This document shows positions 16,613-24,765 of a stretch of 64,000 nucleotides of DNA, piece by piece; position 1 is the first letter of the stretch, and the number at the start of each line of letters is the position of its first letter. The DNA is from an uncultured Planococcus sp. (GTDB taxonomy: Bacteria; Bacillota; Bacilli; Bacillales_A; Planococcaceae). The DNA lies in assembly GCA_947493585.1 (NCBI GenBank), contig CANLRI010000001.1, positions 1,612,001 through 1,676,000 on the forward strand, written 5' to 3'. Made by a program: the position numbers and the translations under genes. Below the pieces are notes generated by a model. It made no database searches, was not told where the DNA came from, and saw only the letters and a list, made by a program, of their open reading frames with translations.

Positions 16613-17362
16613 TTATGTCCAAAAAACTGCACTGCAACTTAAGGCGAGCACCAATGAAAACATGCCAAGCAATGCATAATCTTTGTGCCCAAGCTTGATT
16701 TCCCGGTAGTGAGATCTTGCTGCGCCGGTAAACGCCCGCGCTTCCATCGCGAATGCGGCGCGCTCGGCTTTTCTGACAGCACCGGCAAGCAGGGGAATGA
16801 GCAGGCGGCGCAAGGCTGTGATTCGTTTGAATGGCGTTGGTTTCGCACCCGGACCCCTGAGCCGGTGAGCTTGCTGCAACTGCTCGAATTCTGTTTTTAG
16901 AACAGGAAGGAATTGATAGCTGATCAGCACACTGAAAGCCAATTTCGGAGACAGTTTTCCTTGCTGCATCAAGCTTTGGATAAAACGGACCGGATCGGTC
17001 GTGAAGGCAAATAATAACGAAATGCTTGAAAACGCCAGGACGCGTAATGACAATGACCACGCATGCTCCCATTTTTGAGCGGTTATTTCGATCATGCCTA
17101 TTGTCCATAATACAGGCCCATCACCAGATTCGCCGAACACCAAGGTCGTCCAGAAATAACCGAATGCGCCGAACACAAAAGGCAGCATAACGAGTGACCA
17201 AAGTTTCCAATTGGTTTGGCTAAACAGCAATTGCACCAGTACGATGCCTAGGAAAAACATCAGTGGCGTCCAAGGGTTGAAAAAAAACGCGAGCGCCAGC
17301 ATACATGCAGTGACAGCAAGAAATTTTAAGCTGGGGTTCATTTCATGTAAAAGACGTCGCAT
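16613..17362 (-). CDS. ykoC: ECF transporter transmembrane component (EcfT), YkoC
   Basis: A 249-aa EcfT/CbiQ-type membrane subunit that couples the ATPase to the substrate-binding component. Hydrophobic segments lie at about 14-50, 60-85, 110-135 and at the C-terminus. The cytoplasmic coupling helices carry the conserved Ala-Arg motifs (HRLRGPG and FAMEARAF). The start at 17362 follows AAGGAGG and overlaps the end of ykoD by 20 bp, so the two are translationally linked. It is the last gene of ykoFEDC, which imports a thiamin precursor (hydroxymethylpyrimidine by homology). Confidence 0.9.
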   Translation of the reverse strand: MRRLLHEMNPSLKFLAVTACMLALAFFFNPWTPLMFFLGIVLVQLLFSQTNWKLWSLVMLPFVFGAFGYFWTTLVFGESGDGPVLWTIGMIEITAQKWEHAWSLSLRVLAFSSISLLFAFTTDPVRFIQSLMQQGKLSPKLAFSVLISYQFLPVLKTEFEQLQQAHRLRGPGAKPTPFKRITALRRLLIPLLAGAVRKAERAAFAMEARAFTGAARSHYREIKLGHKDYALLGMFSLVLALSCSAVFWT

Positions 17363-18779
17363 AGGATTCCTCCTTTTCCGGCCAATATAACCGGTGCTCT
17401 GCCAGCAGGGCAGGGCTTGAAAAAAGCTCTTGTGGTTCAAGGGGAGCGGATAATCTGCCGTCTTTCATCAGGCAAATCGTATCCGCAATGCTCAAGGCAA
17501 AATTCATATCGTGCGTCACCACAATCAACGCGCAGCCGTCTTGCGCTCGGCTAGTGATTTGGTGATGGAGCTCCATCAATGCCTTGAGGTCTTGCCCTGC
17601 CGTCGGTTCATCTAGCAACAGGACTTGGCGACGGTCTGCTAGCATCGCGCCGATGGCCACACGGCGCTTTTGACCATGGCTCACGGAAAAAGGATGGTCT
17701 TGAGCAATAGGATTCAAGGCAAGTGCCTCGAGCAGATCTTTCACATCATGAGGAGAGGAATTTCCGGAATACGACAATTCCTCTTCTACAGTCTTCGACA
17801 GAAACAGCTGCTCGGGCGATTGTGGGACAAATCCTGCAAACTCTCCCGAAATCATGCCGCTATCGCGTTTCATGATACCGCATAAGGCTTTCAGCAAAGT
17901 CGATTTTCCGCTTCCGTTCGGTCCAGCAATGACCATCACTTCACCCTCATAAAGCTGCAGGCTGGCTCCGCGCAGTAAAGCTTTTGAAGCACGTGTAATG
18001 GATACATCCCTTGCCTCAAACAAGACTTTTGGCTGTTTGGCCGTCTCACGCTTCGGCAGGAAAGGAGCATTCCTTCTGGTGTAGGCTTGGTCTTTCTGGA
18101 TGGCGCCGTTTTCCGAAAGGCTGACCTCCCTGTCGAAAAATTCACCCCATAGCTCCAGTTTATGCTCCACGGCGACGATCGCAAGACCGCTTTGCTGTTG
18201 CAATTGACCCAACCAAGCGACAAACTCTTTCGCCGTCAACGGGTCGAGATGGGCGAGAGGTTCATCGAGCAACAAACAGTCAGGCTCCATAATCAAGGCG
18301 CAAGCCGTGGCGATGCGTTGTTTCATCCCGCCTGAGAAATTTTGAATGACACCATGGCGAATATCGTCCAAGCCCGTCATGCGTAAAATCCGGTCGATTC
18401 GTTTTGGCATCTCTTCCCGGGGCACTTGAAGGTTCTCCAAAGTGAACGCCAGTTCTTCTTCGACCGTCGGCATGCAAAATTGGCTGTCGGGATCTTGAAA
18501 AACCGTTGCGACATGTCGGTTAGCTTCACCAGGTTCATATTCTTGTGATATACGGCCGAAGATTCGGACATTGCCAGAAACTTCTCCATCACAATTATGT
18601 GGATACAACCGGTTCAGCACATAGAGAAGCGTGGACTTCCCGCATCCGCTTGGCCCTGTAATAACTAAGCGCTCCTGTGGATAGATCGCCAGCGTAATAG
18701 TATGCAAAGTTGGCTGTGCCGACTCGGGGAAGCGAAAGCTGAAGTCGTCCAATTGAAAAATCGGCTTAAGCACGGGCAT
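17343..18779 (-). CDS. ykoD: ECF transporter duplicated ATP-binding protein, YkoD
   Basis: A 478-aa protein with two fused ABC ATPase domains, the form used by the thiamin-precursor ECF transporter YkoEDC. First domain: Walker A GPSGCGKS (42-49), signature FSGGMKQR, LLLDEPLAHLD. Second domain: Walker A GPNGSGKS, signature variant VSHGQKRR, LLLDEPTAGQD. The second signature has SHGQ instead of SGGQ. The start ATG at 18779 lies inside the last codons of ykoE; a GTG two codons later is an alternative. All genes of this unit overlap. Confidence 0.92.
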   Translation of the reverse strand: MPVLKPIFQLDDFSFRFPESAQPTLHTITLAIYPQERLVITGPSGCGKSTLLYVLNRLYPHNCDGEVSGNVRIFGRISQEYEPGEANRHVATVFQDPDSQFCMPTVEEELAFTLENLQVPREEMPKRIDRILRMTGLDDIRHGVIQNFSGGMKQRIATACALIMEPDCLLLDEPLAHLDPLTAKEFVAWLGQLQQQSGLAIVAVEHKLELWGEFFDREVSLSENGAIQKDQAYTRRNAPFLPKRETAKQPKVLFEARDVSITRASKALLRGASLQLYEGEVMVIAGPNGSGKSTLLKALCGIMKRDSGMISGEFAGFVPQSPEQLFLSKTVEEELSYSGNSSPHDVKDLLEALALNPIAQDHPFSVSHGQKRRVAIGAMLADRRQVLLLDEPTAGQDLKALMELHHQITSRAQDGCALIVVTHDMNFALSIADTICLMKDGRLSAPLEPQELFSSPALLAEHRLYWPEKEESYATSFT

Positions 18780-19347
18780 CGCCTTTTTCCGCTTTCGCGA
18801 TGGCATAACCCCGGAGTGATCCGGTCGCAAGCAGCGCGTCAGCGATGTACTTGCCGCCAATGCCGGCAATAATCGCCCCGCTCGCGACGCGCAGCGTGAA
18901 CATCAAAGCAACGAAAGAAGGATCCAAGGCAGCATAGCCTGATAGGAAATAGCCGTAAACAAAACTGAAAACTCCTGCGCTTGCACCAGCAAGCATCAAA
19001 ATACCGACATGGAAATGCCGATAACGTGTAAGTGCGAATGCCGCTTCTGCCCCAAGCCCTTGAATGATGCCTGACAGGATAAGCCTCGGGCCGATCGCGT
19101 TGCCAAGCATCACTTCGATAGCAGCGGCCAAGGTTTCTGGCAAAAAAGCGGCCCCGGGCTTTCTGATGATGTACATCGAAATGATGGACACAATAAACCA
19201 GATGCCGAACATCCATTCATAGGCAAGCGGCCCGATGACGCCTGCCCATAAGTTGCCGATATGTAAAAATAGCAAATAGACAATGCCGAACACGACGCCA
19301 AATAATGACATAAGGACAATTTCTTTCAGTTTCCATTCCTTAAGCAT
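18766..19347 (-). CDS. ykoE: ECF transporter substrate-binding (S) component, YkoE
   Basis: A 193-aa polytopic membrane protein, the S component that binds the thiamin precursor. About five to six hydrophobic segments are visible. The YkoE family pattern is clear: LKEIVLMSLFGVVFG at the start, AAFLPETLAAAIEVMLGN in the middle and GQGLGAEAAFALTRYR-like residues after it. The ATG at 19347 has GGCGG 8 bp upstream; a GTG at 19356 is also possible. It overlaps ykoF by 8 bp. Expression is under the TPP riboswitch upstream of ykoF. Confidence 0.92.
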   Translation of the reverse strand: MLKEWKLKEIVLMSLFGVVFGIVYLLFLHIGNLWAGVIGPLAYEWMFGIWFIVSIISMYIIRKPGAAFLPETLAAAIEVMLGNAIGPRLILSGIIQGLGAEAAFALTRYRHFHVGILMLAGASAGVFSFVYGYFLSGYAALDPSFVALMFTLRVASGAIIAGIGGKYIADALLATGSLRGYAIAKAEKGDARA

Positions 19348-19945
19348 GATCTTCACCGCCTGTTTTGTGTGAAGGACTGTTGATGCTCATGGATACGGTC
19401 ATCACGAGGTGGGGGTACTGGCCAGAGCGTGCGCTGGAAAAGCTCGTTTCGTAAAAAGAAAAGACCTCATGGATATCCCCGTGGATGCCGCTAGCATAAT
19501 GCATGGAATCGTTCCATACCCCGAACTCTTTTGCACGTTCCACTTCGCGGTAGATAACTTTCATATAATCGGGATTGTTCATCGGGTAAAGTGCGAATTG
19601 GGATGAAACGTATTGCTTGCTGCCGTCTTCGTTTGCCGGTTCATCCGGGGCGCCCAAATACGCATCACCCGCGGTATCTCCTGGACATCCAGCTGAAAAG
19701 GTGCCAGACAGGGCGATATGTTCCTTCGTCTTCGACGCATGAAGAGTGAGCGCCTTCGCGACATTGAAGACATGCTGTTGTTTGCCCCGGATGACGGTGG
19801 AGACATCATCGGTCTGCATCCAGACATTGGACGTGTCGATGTCCTTTAATGCGCTTTTGATGATGTTGATGAAATTGCCACTCATCGGATGCAAGGAAAA
19901 GCGAAATCCGACGATCGGGCTGGTACCGCATGAATATGGTTCCAT
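19340..19945 (-). CDS. ykoF: Thiamin/hydroxymethylpyrimidine-binding protein YkoF
   Basis: A 201-aa soluble protein of the YkoF family (two tandem ACT-like repeats). YkoF from B. subtilis binds thiamin and is part of the ykoFEDC HMP-uptake unit. The sequence starts CGTSPIVGFRFSLHPM, and the second repeat contains SSQFALYPMNNPDYM, showing the internal duplication (about 10-100 and 110-195). The start at 19945 has AGGAGGG about 8 bp upstream. It is the first gene after the TPP riboswitch and terminator, so high thiamin pyrophosphate should switch off the whole unit. Confidence 0.93.
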   Translation of the reverse strand: MEPYSCGTSPIVGFRFSLHPMSGNFINIIKSALKDIDTSNVWMQTDDVSTVIRGKQQHVFNVAKALTLHASKTKEHIALSGTFSAGCPGDTAGDAYLGAPDEPANEDGSKQYVSSQFALYPMNNPDYMKVIYREVERAKEFGVWNDSMHYASGIHGDIHEVFSFYETSFSSARSGQYPHLVMTVSMSINSPSHKTGGEDHA

Positions 19946-19971
19946 ATGGAATCCCTCCTAAAAATATGCAC

Positions 19972-20000
19972 AAAAAAGCCGCATCCGTGAAGATGCAGCC
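19972..20000 (-). terminator. Riboswitch-controlled terminator upstream of ykoF
   Basis: On the minus strand GGCTGCATC pairs with GATGCGGC (one G-U pair), followed by six T residues, between the aptamer and the ykoF ribosome binding site. It is the expression platform of the TPP riboswitch. Confidence 0.85.
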
Positions 20001-20037
20001 ACTATTCCATATTTCGTAGTCATGTCGGAAAGTCACC

Positions 20038-20125
20038 GCACTTCCTCACGCAGGTCCTAACCTGATCGAGTCATAAGGGATCGGAGCGAAAGCTCTCATC
20101 TCAGCAAAATATGCACCCCCAGTGC
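20038..20125 (-). ncRNA. TPP riboswitch (THI box) aptamer
   Basis: On the minus strand the conserved THI-box elements appear in order: GGGGGTGC, the core GCTGAGATGAGA, CCCTTATGACTCGATC, then GGACCTGCGTGAGGAAG. The ends GCACT and AGTGC form the closing stem. It lies upstream of a terminator and the ykoFEDC operon, whose product imports a thiamin precursor. TPP binding should favour termination. Confidence 0.92.
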
Positions 20126-20291
20126 AGAAAAACGGTATGCGGTTTTAAGTGTCGGGTTTTCCCGATGGCTAAAGTGTAAGTCAAATACTTTCCCAAGTAA
20201 AGGGATTCTACTATTTTCATCGAGAATGAGAAAATGATGGCTGAGGTGAATACTCCCTAAAAAATCGGGTAAACCTAAAGCAGACAAGCAT
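20126..20291. other. Spacer upstream of the TPP riboswitch and the 70-aa gene
   Basis: It must contain divergent promoters for ykoFEDC and for the small gene at 20313. A minus-strand TTGACT near 20174 could be a -35 box, but no good -10 at the right distance was found. Confidence 0.3.
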
Positions 20292-20312
20292 TTGAGGAGG
20301 AATCCAATTATT

Positions 20313-20525
20313 ATGGCATCAACAAAAAAATTCCGCGTCGTTTATCATTTTGGCGCAGGCGTCGAAGCGGTCAGCACTGTGGAAGCCGATACCCCGAAAC
20401 AAGCGGTCAGCGGTTTGGATGCGGATGATTTCCGTGAATTTATCGGCGACAACCATACGTATTATCAATTTAAAATGAATGAAGTCAAAATGGTCAGTGT
20501 CACTGAAGTCACAGACGGACAGTGA
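20313..20525 (+). CDS. Small hypothetical protein
   Basis: A 70-aa soluble protein that I do not recognise. It has a beta-rich look: KFRVVYHFGAG, then VSTVEADTPKQAV and a C-terminal KMNEVKMVSVTEV strand. The ATG at 20313 is 12 bp from an AGGAGG site, somewhat far; the in-frame ATT codons in between are alternative starts. It is followed by a strong bidirectional terminator and is convergent with selO. The function is unknown. Confidence 0.7.
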   Translation: MASTKKFRVVYHFGAGVEAVSTVEADTPKQAVSGLDADDFREFIGDNHTYYQFKMNEVKMVSVTEVTDGQ

Positions 20526-20545
20526 ATGAACCATCAAGCACAATT

Positions 20546-20585
20546 AAAAAATCCCTTGCCAAACAGTGGCAAGGGATTTTTTAAT
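20546..20585. terminator. Bidirectional terminator between the 70-aa gene and selO
   Basis: Stem AAATCCCTTGCCA / TGGCAAGGGATTT with a short loop and A/T tails between two convergent genes. Confidence 0.92.
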
Positions 20586-22046
20586 TCAAGTTCCGCAATA
20601 CGTTTGGTATGGAGGCGTTGAAGGCGGTGGCGGGGCCGTGTAAGGCTGCTGTGCTTCGGAATGGGCAAATGGGTTTCTGAGGATCGCCAATAGGTTTTCC
20701 ATTACCTGATAGTCGCCTTGCGCTGCCGCTTCTAATGCCGCTTCCACGCGGTGGTTTCGTGGGATGACAGCCGGATTTCGGCTTTTCATTAATTCCATCA
20801 CGTCTTGTGCTGAGCGGTTTTCTAGTTGTTGACGGGTTTTATAGCGGCTGTACCAAGTTTTAAAAGCCGTGTCTTCTGCCAGTGGATGTTCTTCAACTAT
20901 GTCAAAGGTCAAAGAACGGAAGGTATTGGTATAATCCATTTGTTTTTCCTGCATCAATTCCAGCAAGGCATCGATTAATTGTTCATCTTCTGGCATTTCG
21001 GTAAACAAGCCAAGTTTCTCGCGCATTCCCGCCAAGAACAATTGTTTTTGTAAACTGACGTATTCCTCAAGCGCGGCCTGTAGAGAAGACAGTGCTTGTT
21101 CTTCAGGACGGTCGTCCAAGAGCGGGAATAAAGACTCAGCAAAACGTGCTAAGTTCCATCCGCCAACGAGCGGCTGGTTACGATAAGCATAACGGCCGCC
21201 GGCATCGATCGAGCTGAAAACCGCCGATTCATCGTAACGGTCGAGAAAAGCGCAAGGGCCGTAATCGATCGTTTCACCACTGATTGCCATATTATCCGTG
21301 TTCATGACGCCATGTACAAAACCGGCGAGCTGCCATTTCGCAATAAGTGAAGCTTGCCGCTGAGCTGTCTGTCGAAATAAGTCGATATAGCGGTCCGGGC
21401 CAGAAATTTCGGGGAAATGACGTTCGATCGTGTAATCCGCCAAAGCTTTCAAATCTTCAGTCGACCGGTATTTTGCGGCGAATTGGAAAGAACCGACGCG
21501 GATATGGCTCGAAGCCACACGTGTTAAGATCGCCCCAGGCTCTGCAGAGTAGCGCTGAATCTTTTCTCCTGTCAACACAACTGCAAGGCTTCTGCTCGTT
21601 GGAATTCCGATCGCGTGCATGCTTTCGCTGATAATGTATTCCCGCAGCATGGGGCCGAGTGCCGCACGGCCGTCTCCACTTCTGGAAAAAGGCGTGATGC
21701 CGGCACCTTTTAATTGGATATCGAAAATCCGGCCATCCGGTGTTTGCTGTTCACCGATCAGGATGGCGCGGCCGTCGCCGAGCATCGTAAATTGGCCGAA
21801 CTGATGGCCAGCATAGGCTTGGGCGAGCGGGAAGCTGCCTTCAGGAAAGTGATTGCCTGCAAATATTTGCAGGAATTCAGGGCTGTCTAGTTGTTCCGGG
21901 TCCAGGCCAAGTGATTTTGCCAATGCCTGGTTTGCGATAACGAGTTCAGGTGATGGAACCAGATTGGCTTCCATTGGGGCATATAAGGTTTTGGGCAGGC
22001 CTGCATAGCTATTGCGCAGTTTCCAGCCACTTTCTGTATGATTCAT
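20586..22046 (-). CDS. selO: Protein adenylyltransferase SelO (YdiU family pseudokinase)
   Basis: A 486-aa SelO-type protein: an atypical kinase fold that transfers AMP rather than phosphate to Ser/Thr/Tyr of target proteins. The family motifs are visible: AYAGHQFGQF, MLGDGRAILIGE, DIQLKGAGITPFSRSGDGRA, then VHGVMNTDNMAISGETIDYGPCAFLD, which holds the catalytic Asn/Asp, and a C-terminal YCGT, which retains the conserved cysteine near the end. The start at 22046 has AGGAGG 7 bp upstream. It is monocistronic and convergent with a small gene. Confidence 0.94.
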   Translation of the reverse strand: MNHTESGWKLRNSYAGLPKTLYAPMEANLVPSPELVIANQALAKSLGLDPEQLDSPEFLQIFAGNHFPEGSFPLAQAYAGHQFGQFTMLGDGRAILIGEQQTPDGRIFDIQLKGAGITPFSRSGDGRAALGPMLREYIISESMHAIGIPTSRSLAVVLTGEKIQRYSAEPGAILTRVASSHIRVGSFQFAAKYRSTEDLKALADYTIERHFPEISGPDRYIDLFRQTAQRQASLIAKWQLAGFVHGVMNTDNMAISGETIDYGPCAFLDRYDESAVFSSIDAGGRYAYRNQPLVGGWNLARFAESLFPLLDDRPEEQALSSLQAALEEYVSLQKQLFLAGMREKLGLFTEMPEDEQLIDALLELMQEKQMDYTNTFRSLTFDIVEEHPLAEDTAFKTWYSRYKTRQQLENRSAQDVMELMKSRNPAVIPRNHRVEAALEAAAQGDYQVMENLLAILRNPFAHSEAQQPYTAPPPPSTPPYQTYCGT

Positions 22047-22144
22047 GCGTACGCCTCCTATCATCGATATTTGGTATGTCTTTCCTGTTATTATAGCCGC
22101 AATGAAATCCATGAAACAACCAAAGGGGGCTAGCTCTTGCCATT

Positions 22145-22190
22145 AGAAAAGCTTGAGCCATACACCCAGTCGAAGGGGAGGCTCAAGCTT
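22145..22190 (-). terminator. Intrinsic terminator after citZ
   Basis: An 11-bp stem AAGCTTGAGCC / GGCTCAAGCTT with a 20-nt loop and, on the minus strand, a TTTTCT tail, 12 bp after the citZ stop codon. Confidence 0.88.
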
Positions 22191-22202
22191 GTGTTAATCG
22201 AT

Positions 22203-23321
22203 TTAACGTTCTTCAACCGGCACGTAAGTCTGCATGCCAGGCCCGATGTATTCCGCACGCGGGCGGATCAAGCGGTTGTTCGAGTATTGCTCCAGGATGT
22301 GCGCGAGCCAGCCCGACGCACGGGAGACCGCAAAGATCGGCGTGAACAAGTCATGCTCGATGTTCAAGGAGTGGTAAACCGAAGCCGAGTAGAAATCGAC
22401 GTTTGGCGGAAGCGGTTTTTCGCTCGTCACCAATTCTTCGATTTTCACGGACATGTCATACCATTTCGATTCGCCGCGAAGCTCGGTGAGCTTTTTCGAC
22501 ATTTCGCGCAAATGCTTCGCACGCGGGTCGCCTTGGCGGTAGACACGGTGGCCGAAGCCCATGATTTTCTCTTTGTTCGCGAGTTTTTCCTTGATGACCG
22601 GCTCGACATTCTCAACCGACCCGATTTCTGTCAGCATCTTCATGACTTGCTCGTTGGCGCCGCCGTGTAGCGGGCCTTTCAACGCGCCAATCGCTGCCGT
22701 CACGCCGGAATAGACGTCCGACAAGGTCGCGACCGCAACACGTGCTGTGAACGTCGATGCGTTCAATTCGTGGTCAGCATGAAGCACAAGCGCTTTGTTG
22801 AACGCTTCGACTTCGATGTCTTTTGGCTCTTCGCCAGACAGCATATACAGGAAGTTCGCTGCGAAGCTGTAATCCGTTTTCGGCTGGATCGGTTCTTTGC
22901 CGGCGCGGATGCGGCCGAATGCCGTCACGAGCGTCGAGATCCTCGCCTGGATTTTGATGGCTTTGCGGTAGTTGGCTGCATCTTCCATCACTTCTGCTTC
23001 TTCGTCGAAGAGGCCGAGCATGGAGACTGCTGTACGCAGTGCCGCCATTGGGTGGACATGCTTGATGTCGTATGTCTTGAAATGGTCAAGTACCGCTTGC
23101 GGTACGGCCATGTTGTCGGCAAGCTGTTGTTTCAGCTCTGCCAGTTCGTCTGCTTTTGGCAAACGCTGGTGCCACAAGAGGTAGATCACTTCTTCGAAGC
23201 TGGCGTTGTCCGCCAGATCGTCGATATTGTAGCCGACGTATGTAAGGGTATCATCGATGATTGAACTGATCGCCGATTGTGTTGCGACTACACCTTCTAA
23301 ACCTTTAGTTGTTGATGTCAT
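22203..23321 (-). CDS. citZ: Citrate synthase, CitZ type
   Basis: A 372-aa citrate synthase that condenses acetyl-CoA and oxaloacetate (TCA cycle entry). It matches the CitZ pattern throughout: GLEGVVATQSAISSI at the N-terminus, then HPMAALRTAVSMLG, LKGPLHGGANEQVM, MGFGHRVYRQGDPRA (catalytic His) and NVDFYSASVYHSL (catalytic Asp). In many Bacillales citZ is followed by icd and mdh; here it stands alone, with a terminator at once. A near-cre sequence lies 61-74 bp upstream. 2-Methylcitrate synthase is a less likely alternative. Confidence 0.93.
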   Translation of the reverse strand: MTSTTKGLEGVVATQSAISSIIDDTLTYVGYNIDDLADNASFEEVIYLLWHQRLPKADELAELKQQLADNMAVPQAVLDHFKTYDIKHVHPMAALRTAVSMLGLFDEEAEVMEDAANYRKAIKIQARISTLVTAFGRIRAGKEPIQPKTDYSFAANFLYMLSGEEPKDIEVEAFNKALVLHADHELNASTFTARVAVATLSDVYSGVTAAIGALKGPLHGGANEQVMKMLTEIGSVENVEPVIKEKLANKEKIMGFGHRVYRQGDPRAKHLREMSKKLTELRGESKWYDMSVKIEELVTSEKPLPPNVDFYSASVYHSLNIEHDLFTPIFAVSRASGWLAHILEQYSNNRLIRPRAEYIGPGMQTYVPVEER

Positions 23322-23381
23322 AAAAAATCTCTCCTTTTTGATCGTTATGATTGCCGGTCAAGGACGATAAGCGGTAAAATT

Positions 23382-23395
23382 TTAAAGCGCTTTCA
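23382..23395 (-). promoter_or_regulatory. Near-consensus CcpA binding site (cre) upstream of citZ
   Basis: The minus strand reads TGAAAGCGCTTTAA, one base from the cre consensus TGWNANCGNTNWCA. citZ is a known CcpA target in B. subtilis, so carbon-source repression is plausible. Confidence 0.5.
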
Positions 23396-23657
23396 TCAAG
23401 ATTCAAAAAAATAAACCCTGTGCGATTAAGACCGGATTTAACTGATTATTACGTAATTTTACAGTACGCAATCAAACGACAGGGGTTGTGCAGCTGAAAC
23501 ACGGAAAAGAAGGTTAAGGCAGTTAATTTGCAGCTTGAAAAACTGAAAAATCAATTCACCCTTATTGGGTGGTGCAATTATGCAGCGGGTAAACGCCATT
23601 GCATAGTCAGCTTATGGAAATGTTTATGCCATGCGGAAAAAGGGAAAATGTTCTTGC

Positions 23658-23687
23658 TTGTGTTTTTTTAGAAGCTTTTCTTATAAT
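23658..23687 (+). promoter_or_regulatory. Possible promoter for the 263-aa gene
   Basis: TTGTGT and TATAAT with an 18-bp spacer, ending about 75 bp before the probable TTG start at 23762. Confidence 0.4.
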
Positions 23688-23761
23688 AAGATTATCAATA
23701 TGAGAATGGAAATGACTTGAAAATTGGCGAAAGATGGACATACAGAGAAGGAGTTAAACCA

Positions 23762-24553
23762 TTGAAAACTACGGAACAAGGGATCCGCTATATTGAATTG
23801 ATGGATGGAGAGCCAGGCGTGGATATCCCGGCTATGGTGAAAAAAGCGAAAACGGCGTATAAACCGTTCAATTTCAAAGATAAAATTGAACTGCTCTTTT
23901 TTTACAATGAACGAAAAGATTTCAGCCATGCAATTTTTACGGAATACGGCATCATCGATGATGAATTTGATGGCAAGAAGGCGGTTCACCACCCGTTTGG
24001 CGTTAAAAGCATCATCGGCATCGAAATCTCGGGAGATGACACCATTCCCTTGATTGCCTTCGTCATTGGCGAAGCAATTGAGCATTTTAAGCAAAATATG
24101 GACATACGGCGGCATGCCGAATGGCAAGACCTAGAGAAAAGTGAAAGTTACCATTGCTGGCAAACATATTTCTGTCAGGCCCATAGTTCAGCGATCCGGT
24201 ACGAACTGGAAGGGGCAGCAGATTTGTTTTTGAGAAGCTTGCCGTTTGTCTTGGCGAAAAAAGAAGAAAGTTTTTCGGCGCCGTACTTTACAGGCACATT
24301 CCGCCATTTGATACATAGCTTAAGTGAGTTGTACGTCATGAGGCAAGCCGACGAATCTGAACAAGCGGATGACTTCATGGCAACAATCAGTGAACTCACC
24401 GATCCAGCATTTATGGAAATCTTTGAGAACCTTTTCAATGAGTTGGCTGACTATCTGGAAACGCTCGGCGTCAAATACAATGAAGTGCACGATTATGCCA
24501 TTTTCAACCTCATCGGGCAACGCAAGGATCAATTCGCTGCATTATACAGCTGA
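23762..24553 (+). CDS. Unrecognised 263-aa protein
   Basis: A soluble, mixed acidic protein of about 263 aa that I cannot assign. Visible features: an alpha/beta N-terminal half with a DKIELLFFYNERKDFSH stretch, a SYHCWQTYFCQAHSS segment with two cysteines and a histidine (about 141-155), and a helical C-terminal half with ELADYLETLGVKYNEVHDYAIF. The start chosen is TTG at 23762 with AGAAGGAG 9 bp upstream; a TTG at 23717 would add 15 residues. It is monocistronic with a promoter and a terminator. No function is proposed. Confidence 0.7.
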   Translation: MKTTEQGIRYIELMDGEPGVDIPAMVKKAKTAYKPFNFKDKIELLFFYNERKDFSHAIFTEYGIIDDEFDGKKAVHHPFGVKSIIGIEISGDDTIPLIAFVIGEAIEHFKQNMDIRRHAEWQDLEKSESYHCWQTYFCQAHSSAIRYELEGAADLFLRSLPFVLAKKEESFSAPYFTGTFRHLIHSLSELYVMRQADESEQADDFMATISELTDPAFMEIFENLFNELADYLETLGVKYNEVHDYAIFNLIGQRKDQFAALYS

Positions 24554-24607
24554 TTGTTCGCCTTGAGCACTAAATCTGTTTTATGAATCAAACCAGCTTA
24601 ACTACTT

Positions 24608-24644
24608 AAAGAAGCCTTTGCAGCAGCGAAGGCTTCTTTTTTTA
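24608..24644 (+). terminator. Intrinsic terminator after the 263-aa gene
   Basis: Stem AAAGAAGCCTT / AAGGCTTCTTT with a 10-nt loop and a T-run. Confidence 0.88.
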
Positions 24645-24765
24645 TTGAAAGGATATTCAGAAAAATCAAAATGGGGGTAGCATTTCTTAATGGAAGTACG
24701 GTACACTTTCTATTAACGGAATGATTAAGGTTTATTTCCTTAAATATAAAAAGCAGGTGATTGCA

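Larger units (their letters stand above)
23322..23761. other. Divergent intergenic region upstream of citZ and the 263-aa gene
   Basis: 440 bp without a credible gene. It contains a near-cre sequence (23382-23395) close to citZ, an imperfect inverted repeat AACCCTGTGCG / CGACAGGGGTT (about 23416-23490) that could form a long hairpin on the minus strand before a T-run, and a possible plus-strand promoter TTGTGT-18-TATAAT (23658-23687). Confidence 0.4.
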
